Source: Methylopila jiangsuensis (GTDB lineage Bacteria; Pseudomonadota; Alphaproteobacteria; Rhizobiales; Methylopilaceae). From it: DNA of 64,000 bases. Shown here one piece after another: positions 45,842 through 55,026 of this stretch. The notes under the pieces were generated by a model. The model saw only the letters and a list, made by a program, of their open reading frames with translations, was not told the DNA's origin and did no database searches. A program made the translations under genes and the position numbers. Positions within the stretch are counted from its first letter, which is position 1. Every line of letters starts with the position of its first letter. The stretch covers positions 1,100,073-1,164,072 of the forward strand of contig NZ_BSFK01000005.1 in assembly GCF_027922305.1 (NCBI RefSeq). The letters are read 5' to 3'.

Positions 45842-46065
45842 TAAGGTCGTTTCAGACCCTTCCTCTCCGTGCCGGAAGTCGCACGATCCCTTTGTTTAGC
45901 AAGGATTATCTTTCTTATCCCGCATCGCTGCACGTCACCCCGACCCAGCCACTTTGTTGGTAGCGATGTTGGTATGGCGCAGCATGGTCGAGAAACGGGC
46001 TTCGCCACCAACAACTGGCCGCCCTCCGATCGAGCAGTCCTGGCGCAATGTTCGTTCATGAGCGC

Positions 46066-46535
46066 CGCTGACGCGATGGTCGGCGGGGTTGGGACGGGTT
46101 GCGCAGCCGGCCACAGCGTGGTTTCGGGCGCGGGCGGCCTGCAGCCGGGCGCCGGAGTGCGGGCGGAGGACGTTGTGACGCCGTCTCAAGCTTTCGATCA
46201 CGGCCTTCGCTTCGCAAGGCCTTCGCGCGTGAACTGGCTGCGCCGACCCTCGGTTCGGCGATCACGTTGAGCATCCTGAACGTGCGGCCGGCAAGGGGCC
46301 GATCCTCGACGACGTCGCAGGACCAGACGTGGTTCGGCCGATCCGGCCGCAGCCGGACGAACAAGCCGTCGTTGAGCCACAGCCGCCCGCGCCCGTGCCG
46401 CTTCTGCGGAACCTTCAGCCCCTCCCGCCGCCCGATCCGCTCGACGCGCGTCAGGTTCACGACCCGGCCGGCGGAGCGCGGCAGGGCCGCGATCCGCTGG
46501 TAGTCGTGAGCCGCCATACTGGACGGCGAGCGCAA
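46066..46535 (-). pseudogene. IS3-family transposase (OrfB-type) remnant
   Basis: On the minus strand one frame gives text typical of IS3-family transposases: AHDYQRIAALPR, RVERIGRREGLKVPQKRHGRGRLWLNDG and RPDRPNHVWSCDVVEDR (N-terminal HTH-like part and the first DDE Asp), then RTFRMLNVI. The frame then slips into a second one with QFTREGLA, and a third one with RPHSG. Neither a start nor a full DDE domain remains, and no inverted repeats are evident. It is a broken insertion sequence. Confidence 0.7.
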
Positions 46536-46644
46536 CGATGTCGCTGCTCCTCCGGCAGCGGTCCTTCGGTTCGGCGGTCAGCGCCGCCTCGCCATCCCTG
46601 CGCATGGCGATCTGCGCGCGGCGCCCGCCAACTGGCCCCGGACG

Positions 46645-46920
46645 CGCCTGATGATCCTGACGACGGCCTACGACGAGGCTTTCAGCGTCGCTGGCTTCGG
46701 CCCCTGGTTCGCACAGGCCTCATCCACGAGGCCGGCTTGGCCGAACGATGCGCGGCTCCATGGCGTGCGAAAAACTGCGTCGCGCAGGCCAGCCCAGATC
46801 GGACGCACGACCCGCGAGATCACGTCGATCACAGGGCGCAAGAGCGTCAAAGAGATCGAGAGGCACGCCGCTGAGGCCGATCAAAGGCGGCTTGCCAAAG
46901 GCCGAGGTCGCGCGGACGGA
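46645..46920 (+). pseudogene. Tyrosine recombinase/integrase C-terminal remnant
   Basis: One frame reads TAYDEAFSVAGFGPWFAQA, then HGVRKTASRRPAQIG and REITSITGRKSVKEIERH; the intervening HEAGLAERCAA is in another frame, so two compensating shifts flank it. This is the catalytic end of a phage-type integrase. Two catalytic residues are lost: the box II His (TGHKS becomes TGRKS) and the Tyr nucleophile (ERY becomes ERH). The remnant ends about 70 bp from the 3' end of the tRNA-Arg gene, where such integrases normally sit. Confidence 0.7.
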
Positions 46921-46990
46921 GAAACCTTTCGGGGCAGAACTTCCCAAACCCAAAAAAAATCTAGCGATATAAATACCTTACGTGGCGAGA

Positions 46991-47067
<77 letters not shown>

Positions 47068-47297
47068 ATGGCGTCGACGGCCTTTGACGGACGTTCAAGC
47101 CTCCATCGCCGCTTTATGCGCCAAGGCGGGGGCGTCGATCAAGCGAAAGCGGGCGTCGGGCGGCCGGATCGCGGACCGCGCCGGCCACCTCCTGCAGGCG
47201 CTTCGCAGTGGCGAAGATAGGCGTTGAAGCGCGGCCCCGGGGCGTCTAATCGCAGGCGCCTGACGCCGCCTTGCGCGGCGAGACCCGGAACGCCCCC

Positions 47298-48185
47298 ATG
47301 GACGCCACCCAGAAAATCGCCCTCGGCAGCATCGTCGTGGGCGTCGCCGTTCTGGCCCTCAAATCGGTCGCCTATCTGCTCACCGGCTCGGTCGCGCTCT
47401 ATTCGGACGCCGCCGAAAGCGTGGTCAACGTGGCGGCGGCCATCGGCGCCTTCGTGGCGGTCCGCGTGTCCGCGACGCCGCCGGACCGCAACCACCCTTA
47501 CGGCCACCACAAGGCGGAATACGTCTCGGCCGTGGTCGAGGGCGCGCTGATCATCGTGGCCGCCGGCGCGATCCTCAACGAGGCCTGGGGCGCGTTCCAG
47601 AACCCGCGCACGTTCGAGCTGACGCCCGCTGGCCTCGCCGCCAGCCTCGCGGCGAGCGGCGTCAACGCCGGCTGGTGCCTGCTGCTGCTGCGCCGCGGAC
47701 GGGCCCTGCGCTCGCCGGCGCTGGTGGCGGACGGAAAGCACCTGCTGTCCGACGTGGTGTCCTCGGTCGGCGTGCTGGTCGGCATCGCCGCCGCGCTGTT
47801 CTTCCGCCAGCCGTGGCTCGACCCGGCGATCGCCTGCGTCGTCGCCGTCAACGTGCTGTGGTCCGGCGCGCAGCTGGTGCGCTCCTCCGTGGGCGGGCTG
47901 ATGGACGAGGCCGCCCACGACGACACGGTCGCCCTCATCAAGGCGGTGATCGCCGCCAACGCCGAGGGCGCGATCGAGGCCCACGACCTCCGCACCCGGC
48001 AGGCGGGACGCCTCACCTTCGTGGATTTCCATCTGGTCGTGTCCGGCGACATGAGCGTCACCGAGGCCCACGACATTTGCGACCGGGTGGAGCGCGCCCT
48101 GCACGCGGAGGACGCCGACATCATCGTCACCATCCACGTGGAGCCGGACAGCAAGGCGAAGCACGCCGGCATCGTGGTGCTGTGA
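47298..48185 (+). CDS. Cation diffusion facilitator (CDF) family efflux transporter
   Basis: A 295-residue transporter with six helices and a cytoplasmic C-terminal domain. Metal-site motifs are YSDAAESVVNV in helix 2 and ADGKHLLSDVVSS in helix 5 (His and Asp); HPYGHHKAEY lies in the first cytoplasmic loop. It likely exports Zn2+, Fe2+ or Mn2+ in exchange for protons. ATG 47298 (MDATQK) is preferred over an in-frame upstream ATG at 47271. The tRNA-Arg is upstream, divergent. Confidence 0.92.
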   Translation: MDATQKIALGSIVVGVAVLALKSVAYLLTGSVALYSDAAESVVNVAAAIGAFVAVRVSATPPDRNHPYGHHKAEYVSAVVEGALIIVAAGAILNEAWGAFQNPRTFELTPAGLAASLAASGVNAGWCLLLLRRGRALRSPALVADGKHLLSDVVSSVGVLVGIAAALFFRQPWLDPAIACVVAVNVLWSGAQLVRSSVGGLMDEAAHDDTVALIKAVIAANAEGAIEAHDLRTRQAGRLTFVDFHLVVSGDMSVTEAHDICDRVERALHAEDADIIVTIHVEPDSKAKHAGIVVL

Positions 48186-48230
48186 ACCGGACTTAACCGC
48201 CCGTCCACCCTGACGGCCGACCATGGCCGG

Positions 48231-49067
48231 GTGAGAGCTTCGATCCCCTCCCCCGCGCCCCGCCGCCGGAGCGTCGCCGCGCTGCTGATCGCCTGCGCGC
48301 CCGCGCCCGCCATGGCGGGCGCGCCCTGCCGGCTCGAGATTGCGCCCGAACCCATCGTGGCGCTGCGCGCGATCGACGGCGACACGCTGGCGCTTCAGGA
48401 CGGGCGCGAGGCGCGGCTGGCGGGCGTGATCGCGCCAAAGCCGCCGCTGTCGGTTGCGCCCGCCGGGGTCTGGCCGCAGGCGGACGAGGCCCGCGCCGCG
48501 CTCGACCGCGCCGCCGCCGGCCGCGCCCTCGCCTTCCGGCCCGCGGACAAGCCGGACCGCCACGGCCGGCTCCTGGGCTACGTGGCCGACCCGGCCGTCC
48601 CCGACCACGCAGGCGTCGCGACCGCGCTGCTGGAGCAGGGCCGCCTGCGGGTGGACGCCAGCCGAGCCGGGCGTGGCTGCGACGCCACGCTGCGGGCCGC
48701 GGAGGCGTCCGCGCGCCGCCAACGCCTTGGTTTATGGGCGCATTCGTACTACGAGGTTCGGCAGGCGGCCGATGGCGCGGGGTTTCCCGCCGACGGCCGG
48801 TTCGAGGTGGCCGAAGGCCGCGTGGCGAGCGTGCGGACCTCCGGCGGCCGGGTTTACGTGAATTTCGGACGGCGCTGGCGGGACGCGCTTTCGCTCTCCA
48901 TATCCGAACCGGCGCTCCGCCGGCTCGGGGGACGAACCGCTCTCGGGCTGGAGCCGGGCGCGTGGCTCAGGGTGCGGGGCGTCGTTCTGCGGGGCGCCGC
49001 GGGCCCGACGATACGGATCGACGAGGCCGCCCAGATCGAGCGGATCGACGCGCCGGAGGCCGAATGA
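48231..49067 (+). CDS. SNase-fold (thermonuclease-like) secreted protein, probably inactive
   Basis: A 278-residue protein with a signal peptide (RRRSVAALLIACAPAPAMA) and a staphylococcal-nuclease OB fold: AIDGDTLAL near residue 46, REARLAGVIAPKP, DRHGRLLGYV and ALLEQGRLRV. Of the classic catalytic set, the two Arg are present, but the Asp and Glu of the RLxxVDTPE motif are replaced (VIAPK), so nuclease activity is unlikely. The C-terminal third is a second domain (VRTSGGRVYVNFGRRW). GTG 48231. Its stop overlaps the next ATG (ATGA). Confidence 0.82.
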   Translation: MRASIPSPAPRRRSVAALLIACAPAPAMAGAPCRLEIAPEPIVALRAIDGDTLALQDGREARLAGVIAPKPPLSVAPAGVWPQADEARAALDRAAAGRALAFRPADKPDRHGRLLGYVADPAVPDHAGVATALLEQGRLRVDASRAGRGCDATLRAAEASARRQRLGLWAHSYYEVRQAADGAGFPADGRFEVAEGRVASVRTSGGRVYVNFGRRWRDALSLSISEPALRRLGGRTALGLEPGAWLRVRGVVLRGAAGPTIRIDEAAQIERIDAPEAE

Positions 49068-50548
49068 TGGGAGTTCGCTGCGGCATGGGGAGGTTCGGTC
49101 GGCGCATCGTGACGATCGCCTGCGCCGCGGCCCTGCTCGCGGGCTGCAGCAGCATCCAGCCGGACAGGCATGCGGCCCAGCCGACCCCGATCGTGCCGCC
49201 CGCGGCGCCGAAGTCGGTCGGCCAGCCGAGCGCGGTGACGCAGGAGCAGGCCCGCATCGCCGCGGCCTATGGCGGCGTCTATCAGCAGCCCCAGCTCACC
49301 GCGCTGCTGAACAGCATCGCCGACCGGCTCGCCGCCGCGTCCGATCGGCCCGACCTGCGCTACAAGGTGACCCTGCTCAACTCGCCGCTGATCAACGCCT
49401 TCGCGCTGCCGAACGGCAGCCTCTACGTCACCCGAGGCCTGCTGGCGGTGGCGAACGACACGTCCGAGGTCGCCGGCGTGCTGGCCCATGAGATGGCGCA
49501 TGTGACCGCGCGCCACGCCTTCCAGCGCGCCGACGAGGAGCGCAAGGCGGTGCTCGTGAGCAAGGTGGTCTCCGACGTGCTGGAGAACCGGGAGGCGGGC
49601 GCCGTGGCGCTGGCCAAGAGCCGGCTGTCGCTGGCGAGCTTCTCCCGCGCCCAGGAGCTGGAGGCCGACCGCATCGGCGTGCAGAACATCGCCCGCGCCG
49701 GCTTCGACCCTTACGGCGCGTCGCGCTTCCTGCTCTCCATGGGCCGGCAGACGGAGCTGCGCAGCGCAGCCCTCGGGCAGAAGCCGTCCCAGCCGGGGCT
49801 CGACTTCCTGTCCACGCATCCCTCCACGCCCGAGCGGGTGCAGCTCGCCGTCACATCCGCCCGCCAGATCGGCGCGCCGGGGCTCGGCGAGCGCGACCGG
49901 GACCGCTACCTCACGGCGCTGAACGGCATCGTCTACGGCGACGACCCGGCGCAGGGCTACGCCCGCGGACGGCGCTTCCTGCACCCCAGACTGGGCTTCA
50001 CCTTCCTTGCGCCCGAGGGCTTCACCTTCGAGAACGGGGCGGAGGCGCTGCTGGGCGTCGCGCCGGACGGGCGGGCGCTGCGCCTCGACGCCGCCCGGCT
50101 CGCCTCCGGCCGCACGCTCGACGGCTACATCCAGGAGGGCTGGATCGAGGGGGCGGAGCCCGGCCCGGTCGAGCGGCTGGAGGTGAACGGCATGGAGGCC
50201 GTCACCATCGTCGCCAAGGGGCGGGACTGGACCTTCCGGTTCGTGGCGATCCGGTTCGGCGACGACGTCTACCGCCTGATCTTCGCCGCGCGCGAGCTGA
50301 CGCCGGAGATCGACGACGGCTTCCGCGCCTCGCTGCAGTCGTTCCGTCGGCTGTCCGCGAGCGAGATCGAGAGCGCGCAGCCTTTGCGCGTGGCGACCGA
50401 GACCGTCCGCCCGGGCGACACCGACGCCGCCTTCGCCGCCCGCATGGCGCTCACCGACCGCGCCGTGGAGCGCTTCGCCGTGCTCAATGGCCTCGCCCCC
50501 GGCGAACCGCTGCAGCCGGGCTACAAGGTCAAGGTGATCAGGGAGTGA
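49064..50548 (+). CDS. M48-family periplasmic metalloprotease lipoprotein with LysM-like C-terminus
   Basis: A 494-residue protein with a lipoprotein signal (CAAALLAGCSS, lipobox LAGC), a zinc protease domain with HEMAH near residue 146 and the second Glu in ELEADRIGV near residue 199, and a C-terminal region with PGDTDAAFAARM ... LQPGYKVKVI resembling LysM. The layout matches BepA/YcaL-type proteases that service outer-membrane protein assembly. The N-terminal ATG pair (49064/49067) overlaps the upstream stop, so it is translated with the SNase-fold protein. Confidence 0.92.
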   Translation: MMGVRCGMGRFGRRIVTIACAAALLAGCSSIQPDRHAAQPTPIVPPAAPKSVGQPSAVTQEQARIAAAYGGVYQQPQLTALLNSIADRLAAASDRPDLRYKVTLLNSPLINAFALPNGSLYVTRGLLAVANDTSEVAGVLAHEMAHVTARHAFQRADEERKAVLVSKVVSDVLENREAGAVALAKSRLSLASFSRAQELEADRIGVQNIARAGFDPYGASRFLLSMGRQTELRSAALGQKPSQPGLDFLSTHPSTPERVQLAVTSARQIGAPGLGERDRDRYLTALNGIVYGDDPAQGYARGRRFLHPRLGFTFLAPEGFTFENGAEALLGVAPDGRALRLDAARLASGRTLDGYIQEGWIEGAEPGPVERLEVNGMEAVTIVAKGRDWTFRFVAIRFGDDVYRLIFAARELTPEIDDGFRASLQSFRRLSASEIESAQPLRVATETVRPGDTDAAFAARMALTDRAVERFAVLNGLAPGEPLQPGYKVKVIRE

Positions 50549-51152
50549 CGGCGAGGCGCTCCTTGCGCGCCGCCTCCCACACCTCCCACGCCGCGTCGAT
50601 GTTGAGCGCCGCGATCGCGAGGCCGACCACCAGATCGGGCCAGATCGACGGCCAGGCGAGCGTGACGACGCCCGCGGCCATGATCGCCAGATTGGCGAAG
50701 GCGTCGTTGCGGGCGGACAGGAAAGCGGCGCGGGTCAGGCTGCCGCTCGCCGCGCGGAAGCGCGCCAGCAGCAGGGCGCAGGTCAGATTGACGCCGAGCG
50801 CGCCCAGCGCGACCGCCGACAGCGCCACGGCGTCCGGCGGCGTCGGGTCCACGATTTGGTCCCAGGCGGTCCAGACGGTGGCTGCGACCGGCGCGATCAG
50901 GATCAGCGCCAGCAGCGCCCCGACCCGCGCGCGGGCTCTGAGCGACCAGCCCAGCGCCAGCAGGATCAGCAGGTTGACGGAGGCGTCCTCCAGGAAATCC
51001 ATGCTGTCCGCGAACAGCGCGACCGAGCCCAGCGCCAGCGCGGCCCAGAACTCCACCCCGAAATAGCCGAGGTTGAGCGCCGCCACCGTCCCGACGGTGC
51101 GGCGCAGGCCGGGCGGCGGAGCGCCGTCATGGGGAGAGGACGCGTTCGTCAC
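50538..51152 (-). CDS. Cation-transporter-like membrane protein (CDF without C-terminal domain)
   Basis: A 204-residue protein with six helices. FADSMDFLEDASVNLLI in helix 2 and SARNDAFANLAIMAAG in helix 5 are CDF-like metal-site segments (helix 5 has Asn-Asp in place of His-Asp). The cytoplasmic C-terminal domain that dimerises and senses metal in CDF proteins is missing, and the protein ends right after helix 6. It may still transport, or it is a short family of its own. Its 3' end overlaps the convergent M48 gene by 11 bp. Confidence 0.78.
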   Translation of the reverse strand: MTNASSPHDGAPPPGLRRTVGTVAALNLGYFGVEFWAALALGSVALFADSMDFLEDASVNLLILLALGWSLRARARVGALLALILIAPVAATVWTAWDQIVDPTPPDAVALSAVALGALGVNLTCALLLARFRAASGSLTRAAFLSARNDAFANLAIMAAGVVTLAWPSIWPDLVVGLAIAALNIDAAWEVWEAARKERLAVTP

Positions 51153-51192
51153 TTCCGCCTCCCTCGCCCCGTTCAGCCTGCCCGGCCGCGCG

Positions 51193-53649
51193 TCAGTACA
51201 GCCCGCCCGTGCCGGAGCGGATGGCCCGGTCCGCCTCGGGCGTCACCATCTCCGGACGGCTGCCGCCGGCCTGCCCGATGATGGAGTAGCTGTCCGGCGG
51301 CGCGGTGCCCGGCTTGAACGCCTCGAGGATCATCTTCGGATCGCCGGCGGACGCCCGCATGCCCGTGGACGGGTTGATGCGGATCAGCTTGATGCCGGGC
51401 GGCACGCGGAACGGCACCGGCGGCTTGTCGGCGAGCGCGGCCTTCATGAACTCGGTGAACACGGGCGCCGCCACCGTGCCGCCGGTCTCCCCGTCGCCCA
51501 TGGAGCGCGGCTTGTCGTAGCCGAGATAGACGCCCACGGTCAGGTCCGGCGAGAAGCCCACGAACCAGGCGTCCTTGTAGTCGTTGGTGGTGCCGGTCTT
51601 GCCGGCGATCGGCTTGCCGACCGCCTTCACGCTGGTGGCGGTGCCGCGCAGCACCACCCCCTCCATCATGGAGGTGATCTGGTAGGCCGTCATCGGATCG
51701 ATCACCTGCTCGCGGTGGTCGACCAGCTTCGGCTCGTCCTGATGGCGCCACTCGCCGCCGTTGCAGCCGATGCATTCGCGATCGTCGTGGCGGTAGATGG
51801 TCTTGCCGGTGCGGTCCTGGATGCGGTCGATCACGGTGGGGGTGATCTTCTTCCCGCCGTTGGCGAACATGGAATAGGCCGCGGTCATGCGCAGCACCGT
51901 GGTCTCGCCGGCGCCGAGCGACATGGACAGATACGGCGGCAGGTCGTCGATCACCCCGAAGCGGCGGGCGTATTCCGAGATCAGCGGCATGCCCATGTCC
52001 TGCGCCAGACGCACGGTCATGACGTTGCGCGACTTCTCGATGCCGAAGCGCAGGGTCTGCGGGCCATAGAACTTCTTGGCGTAGTTCTCCGGCCGCCACA
52101 CGCCCACGCCCGCGCCCTGATTGATCTCGATCGCCGCGTCCAGCACCACGCTGGACGGGGTGTAGCCGTTGTCGAGCGCCGCGGCGTAGATGAACGGCTT
52201 GAACGAGGAGCCCGGCTGCCGCAGCGCCTGGGTGGCGCGGTTGAACTGGCTCTCATCGTAGGAGAAGCCGCCCGCGAGCGCCAGCACGCGGCCGGTGTAG
52301 GGCTCCATCACCACCAGACCGCCGGAGATGTCCGGCACCTGTCGCAGGCGGTACTCCGAGCCGCCCGATTTCAGCGGCTCCACATAGACCACGTCGCCGG
52401 CCTTCAGCACCTGCGACACGGTCTTGACCGCGCGGCCGCGCTCCGGGCCGGCGGCCCAGCGGGCCCAGCGCACGCCCTCGAGCGGAATGACGCCGGTGCT
52501 GCGCTCGCGCAGCACCGCGCCGGCCTTGTCGCGGCCGGGCTGCAGGCCGATGGTCGCCTGCGCGGCGGTGGCGCTCAGCACCACGGCGAGCCGCCACGGC
52601 TGGATGTCGCCATAGGCCGGGATGTCCGCCAGCGCGAGGCCCCAGTCGCCCGCCACCTCGATTTCCCGCTCCGGCCCGCGCCAGCCGCGCTGCTGGTCGA
52701 AGGCCACCAGACCGTCGCCCAGGGCCTTACGGGCGAGCACCTGCATCTTGGGATCGAGCGTGGTGCGGACGGAGAGCCCGCCCTCGTAGAGGCGTTTCTC
52801 GCCGTACTTCTCGTAAACGACGCGGCGCACTTCCTCGTTGAAGTACTCGCTCGCCACCAGCTGCGTGCCGGTCGGCCGCGGATTGACGTCGATCGGCTCC
52901 TTCTTCGCCGCCGCGCCCTCCTCCGCCGTGGCGTAGCCGTTCTCCACGATGCGGTCGATCACCCAGTTGCGGCGCTCCATGGCGCGCTCCGGGTAGCGGA
53001 ACGGATGATAGTTGTTCGGCGCCTTCGGCAGCGCGGCCAGATAGGCGGCTTCCGCCAGCGTCAGCTCGTTGACCGACTTGTCGAAATAGACCAGCGAGGC
53101 CGCGCCCACGCCGTAGGCGCCCATGCCGAGGTAGATCTCGTTGAGATAGAGCTCGAGGATCCGGTCCTTGGAGTAGGTCTGCTCGATGCGCAGCGACAGG
53201 AGCGCTTCCTTGATCTTGCGCTCCATGGAGGTCTCGTTGGTCAGCAGGAAGTTCTTCGCCACCTGCTGGGTGATGGTGGACGCGCCCTGAGGCCGCCGGC
53301 CCTGGTTCTGGATGTTGGTCAGCATGGCGCGGGCGATGCCGAAAAAGTCCAGTCCGCCATGGCTGTAGAAGGTTTTGTCCTCAGCCGATATGAACGCGGT
53401 TGTCAGCCGCTTCGGCATGGCCTGGATCGGCAGGAACAGCCGGCGCTCCTTGGCGTATTCGGCGATGAGGCGGCCGTCGCTGGCGTGCAGCCGCGTCATG
53501 ATCGGCGGCTCGTAATTGGCGAGATGCTCGTAGTCCGGGAGTTCGCGTCCGTAGCTCCAGGCGAAATAGCCCGCCACGGCCGCGCCGCAGAGCGCGACGA
53601 TCGTGCCGGCGGCGAACAGGAAACCGAGGAACCGGACCAGCAGACGCAT
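51193..53649 (-). CDS. Penicillin-binding protein 1A (class A, bifunctional)
   Basis: An 818-residue membrane protein that polymerises and cross-links peptidoglycan. Signal-anchor helix near residues 8-30; glycosyltransferase domain (FISAEDKTFYSHGGLD, RRPQGASTITQQVAKNFLL, KEALLSLRIEQTYSKDRILELYLNEIYLG); transpeptidase motifs QPGSSFKPF (catalytic Ser), SRN and GKTGTT. An insert with CNGG and HDDRECIGC lies before the KTGTT motif. Start MRLLVRF (53649) is the family norm; the frame extends to an in-frame ATG at 53733. The PBP1A name MrcA/PonA is used for such proteins. Confidence 0.95.
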   Translation of the reverse strand: MRLLVRFLGFLFAAGTIVALCGAAVAGYFAWSYGRELPDYEHLANYEPPIMTRLHASDGRLIAEYAKERRLFLPIQAMPKRLTTAFISAEDKTFYSHGGLDFFGIARAMLTNIQNQGRRPQGASTITQQVAKNFLLTNETSMERKIKEALLSLRIEQTYSKDRILELYLNEIYLGMGAYGVGAASLVYFDKSVNELTLAEAAYLAALPKAPNNYHPFRYPERAMERRNWVIDRIVENGYATAEEGAAAKKEPIDVNPRPTGTQLVASEYFNEEVRRVVYEKYGEKRLYEGGLSVRTTLDPKMQVLARKALGDGLVAFDQQRGWRGPEREIEVAGDWGLALADIPAYGDIQPWRLAVVLSATAAQATIGLQPGRDKAGAVLRERSTGVIPLEGVRWARWAAGPERGRAVKTVSQVLKAGDVVYVEPLKSGGSEYRLRQVPDISGGLVVMEPYTGRVLALAGGFSYDESQFNRATQALRQPGSSFKPFIYAAALDNGYTPSSVVLDAAIEINQGAGVGVWRPENYAKKFYGPQTLRFGIEKSRNVMTVRLAQDMGMPLISEYARRFGVIDDLPPYLSMSLGAGETTVLRMTAAYSMFANGGKKITPTVIDRIQDRTGKTIYRHDDRECIGCNGGEWRHQDEPKLVDHREQVIDPMTAYQITSMMEGVVLRGTATSVKAVGKPIAGKTGTTNDYKDAWFVGFSPDLTVGVYLGYDKPRSMGDGETGGTVAAPVFTEFMKAALADKPPVPFRVPPGIKLIRINPSTGMRASAGDPKMILEAFKPGTAPPDSYSIIGQAGGSRPEMVTPEADRAIRSGTGGLY

Positions 53650-53805
53650 CAGGGATTCGTTCCGTTTCCGATGGCCTTTGAGCGCCGCGCGCGTCCGGCT
53701 CCAAGCCAAACGCGCCTTTACACGACGCCCCATCGCCTGCGCCGCCTGTCTCCATACCGGGATCGGGGGCTTTTGTGGAGATTGTACGGCGCGAACCGGC
53801 TGGCG

Positions 53806-55026
53806 CTAATTCAGGCGCCCGGGTGAGCCCGCGGCGACACGGGTCTCGAAATAGCCGTCCACGGCCTTCGCCACGGCGTCGGTGGCCTTGTCGCGCCACG
53901 CCTCCGACATGAGCTGCTTCGCGTCCTCCTTGCTCGACAGATAGCCGAGCTCCAGCAGGACCGAGGGCACGTCGGGCGCCTTCAGCACCCGGAAGCCCGC
54001 GGAGCGCAGCGGATTCTTGTTCAGCGTGGCCGCGGTCTTGAGATCCTTCACCAGCCGGCGGGCGAAATCGGCGGTGAAGCCGCGGGTTTCCCGCATGGTC
54101 AGATCGAACAGGATGCCCGCCACCTCGTCCGGCTCGTCGGACAGGTCGAGGCCCGCGATAAGGTCGGCGCGATTCTCCTTCTCCGCCAGCCGCTCCGCCT
54201 CCCTGTCCGAGGCCTTGTCGGACAGGGTGTAGACGGTGGCGCCGCGCACCCCGAACGGATTGGACAGCGTGTCGGCGTGGATCGAGATCATCAACGCCGC
54301 GGCGTGCTCCCGCGCCACCTTCACCCGGTCGGGAAGCGAGATGAAGCTGTCGTCGTCGCGGGTGAGCACCACCTTGCGCTCGCCGGACGCCTCCAGCTTC
54401 TCCTTCAGCCGTCGGGCGAAGGCGAGCACGATGTCCTTCTCGGAGACGTCGCCGGGGCCGGCCGCGCCGGGATCCACGCCGCCATGGCCCGGGTCGATCA
54501 CCACGATCGGCAGGCCGTGCGCCGTCTCGACCTTTGGCGCGGGCGTCGCGCCGGTGATGTCCTGGGCCGGCGCCTGGGCGATGGTCCGCAGGAAGCTCTT
54601 GCGGTCGGTGGGCGTAAGGTCCAGCACCAGCCGGGCCGGCTGGCCCTCCACCGGCTCCAGCACGAAGGCCTTGTCGATGGCGACCGGGCGGATCACGTCC
54701 ACCACGATCCGCGAGCGGCCCGGCGCGAACATGCCGTAGCGGTAGGCGGCGATCAGCCCCCGCCCCTGCTCGCCCGCCTTCTCCGGCAGCCGGAACGTGA
54801 CCTCGGGCAGGTCGATGACGACGCGGTAGGGGTCGGCCAGCGCGAAGGCGCGGATCGGGGTCGCGGCGGTGAGGTCGATCACCAGCCGGGTGCGCTCGTC
54901 GTCGCCCGCGAGCCGGCCGTCGGTCGCCACCGGCGTCGCCCGCGCTCCCGCCTCCCCGGCGCGCGCGGGCGCGCCGGTCCAGAGGCCGCCGGCGACGGCC
55001 AGCGCGAGGATCAGCAGGCGAATCAT
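53806..55026 (-). CDS. amiC: N-acetylmuramoyl-L-alanine amidase, AmiC type
   Basis: A 406-residue periplasmic amidase that cuts the peptide from glycan strands during cell separation. Signal peptide (LLILALAVAGGLWTGAPARA), AMIN domain (residues about 40-145; RAFALADPYRVVIDLPEV) for localisation, and the amidase_3 domain (VVIDPGHGGVDPGAAG near 172 with zinc-binding His, SIHADTLSNP with His, and LELGYLSSKED near 380 with catalytic Glu). PBP1A lies downstream on the same strand (157-bp gap), and the two could be co-transcribed. Confidence 0.94.
   Translation of the reverse strand: MIRLLILALAVAGGLWTGAPARAGEAGARATPVATDGRLAGDDERTRLVIDLTAATPIRAFALADPYRVVIDLPEVTFRLPEKAGEQGRGLIAAYRYGMFAPGRSRIVVDVIRPVAIDKAFVLEPVEGQPARLVLDLTPTDRKSFLRTIAQAPAQDITGATPAPKVETAHGLPIVVIDPGHGGVDPGAAGPGDVSEKDIVLAFARRLKEKLEASGERKVVLTRDDDSFISLPDRVKVAREHAAALMISIHADTLSNPFGVRGATVYTLSDKASDREAERLAEKENRADLIAGLDLSDEPDEVAGILFDLTMRETRGFTADFARRLVKDLKTAATLNKNPLRSAGFRVLKAPDVPSVLLELGYLSSKEDAKQLMSEAWRDKATDAVAKAVDGYFETRVAAGSPGRLN

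Noticed and set aside
51073..53826. 917-codon plus-strand frame opposite PBP1A
   Set aside because: Antisense shadow of a complete penicillin-binding protein.
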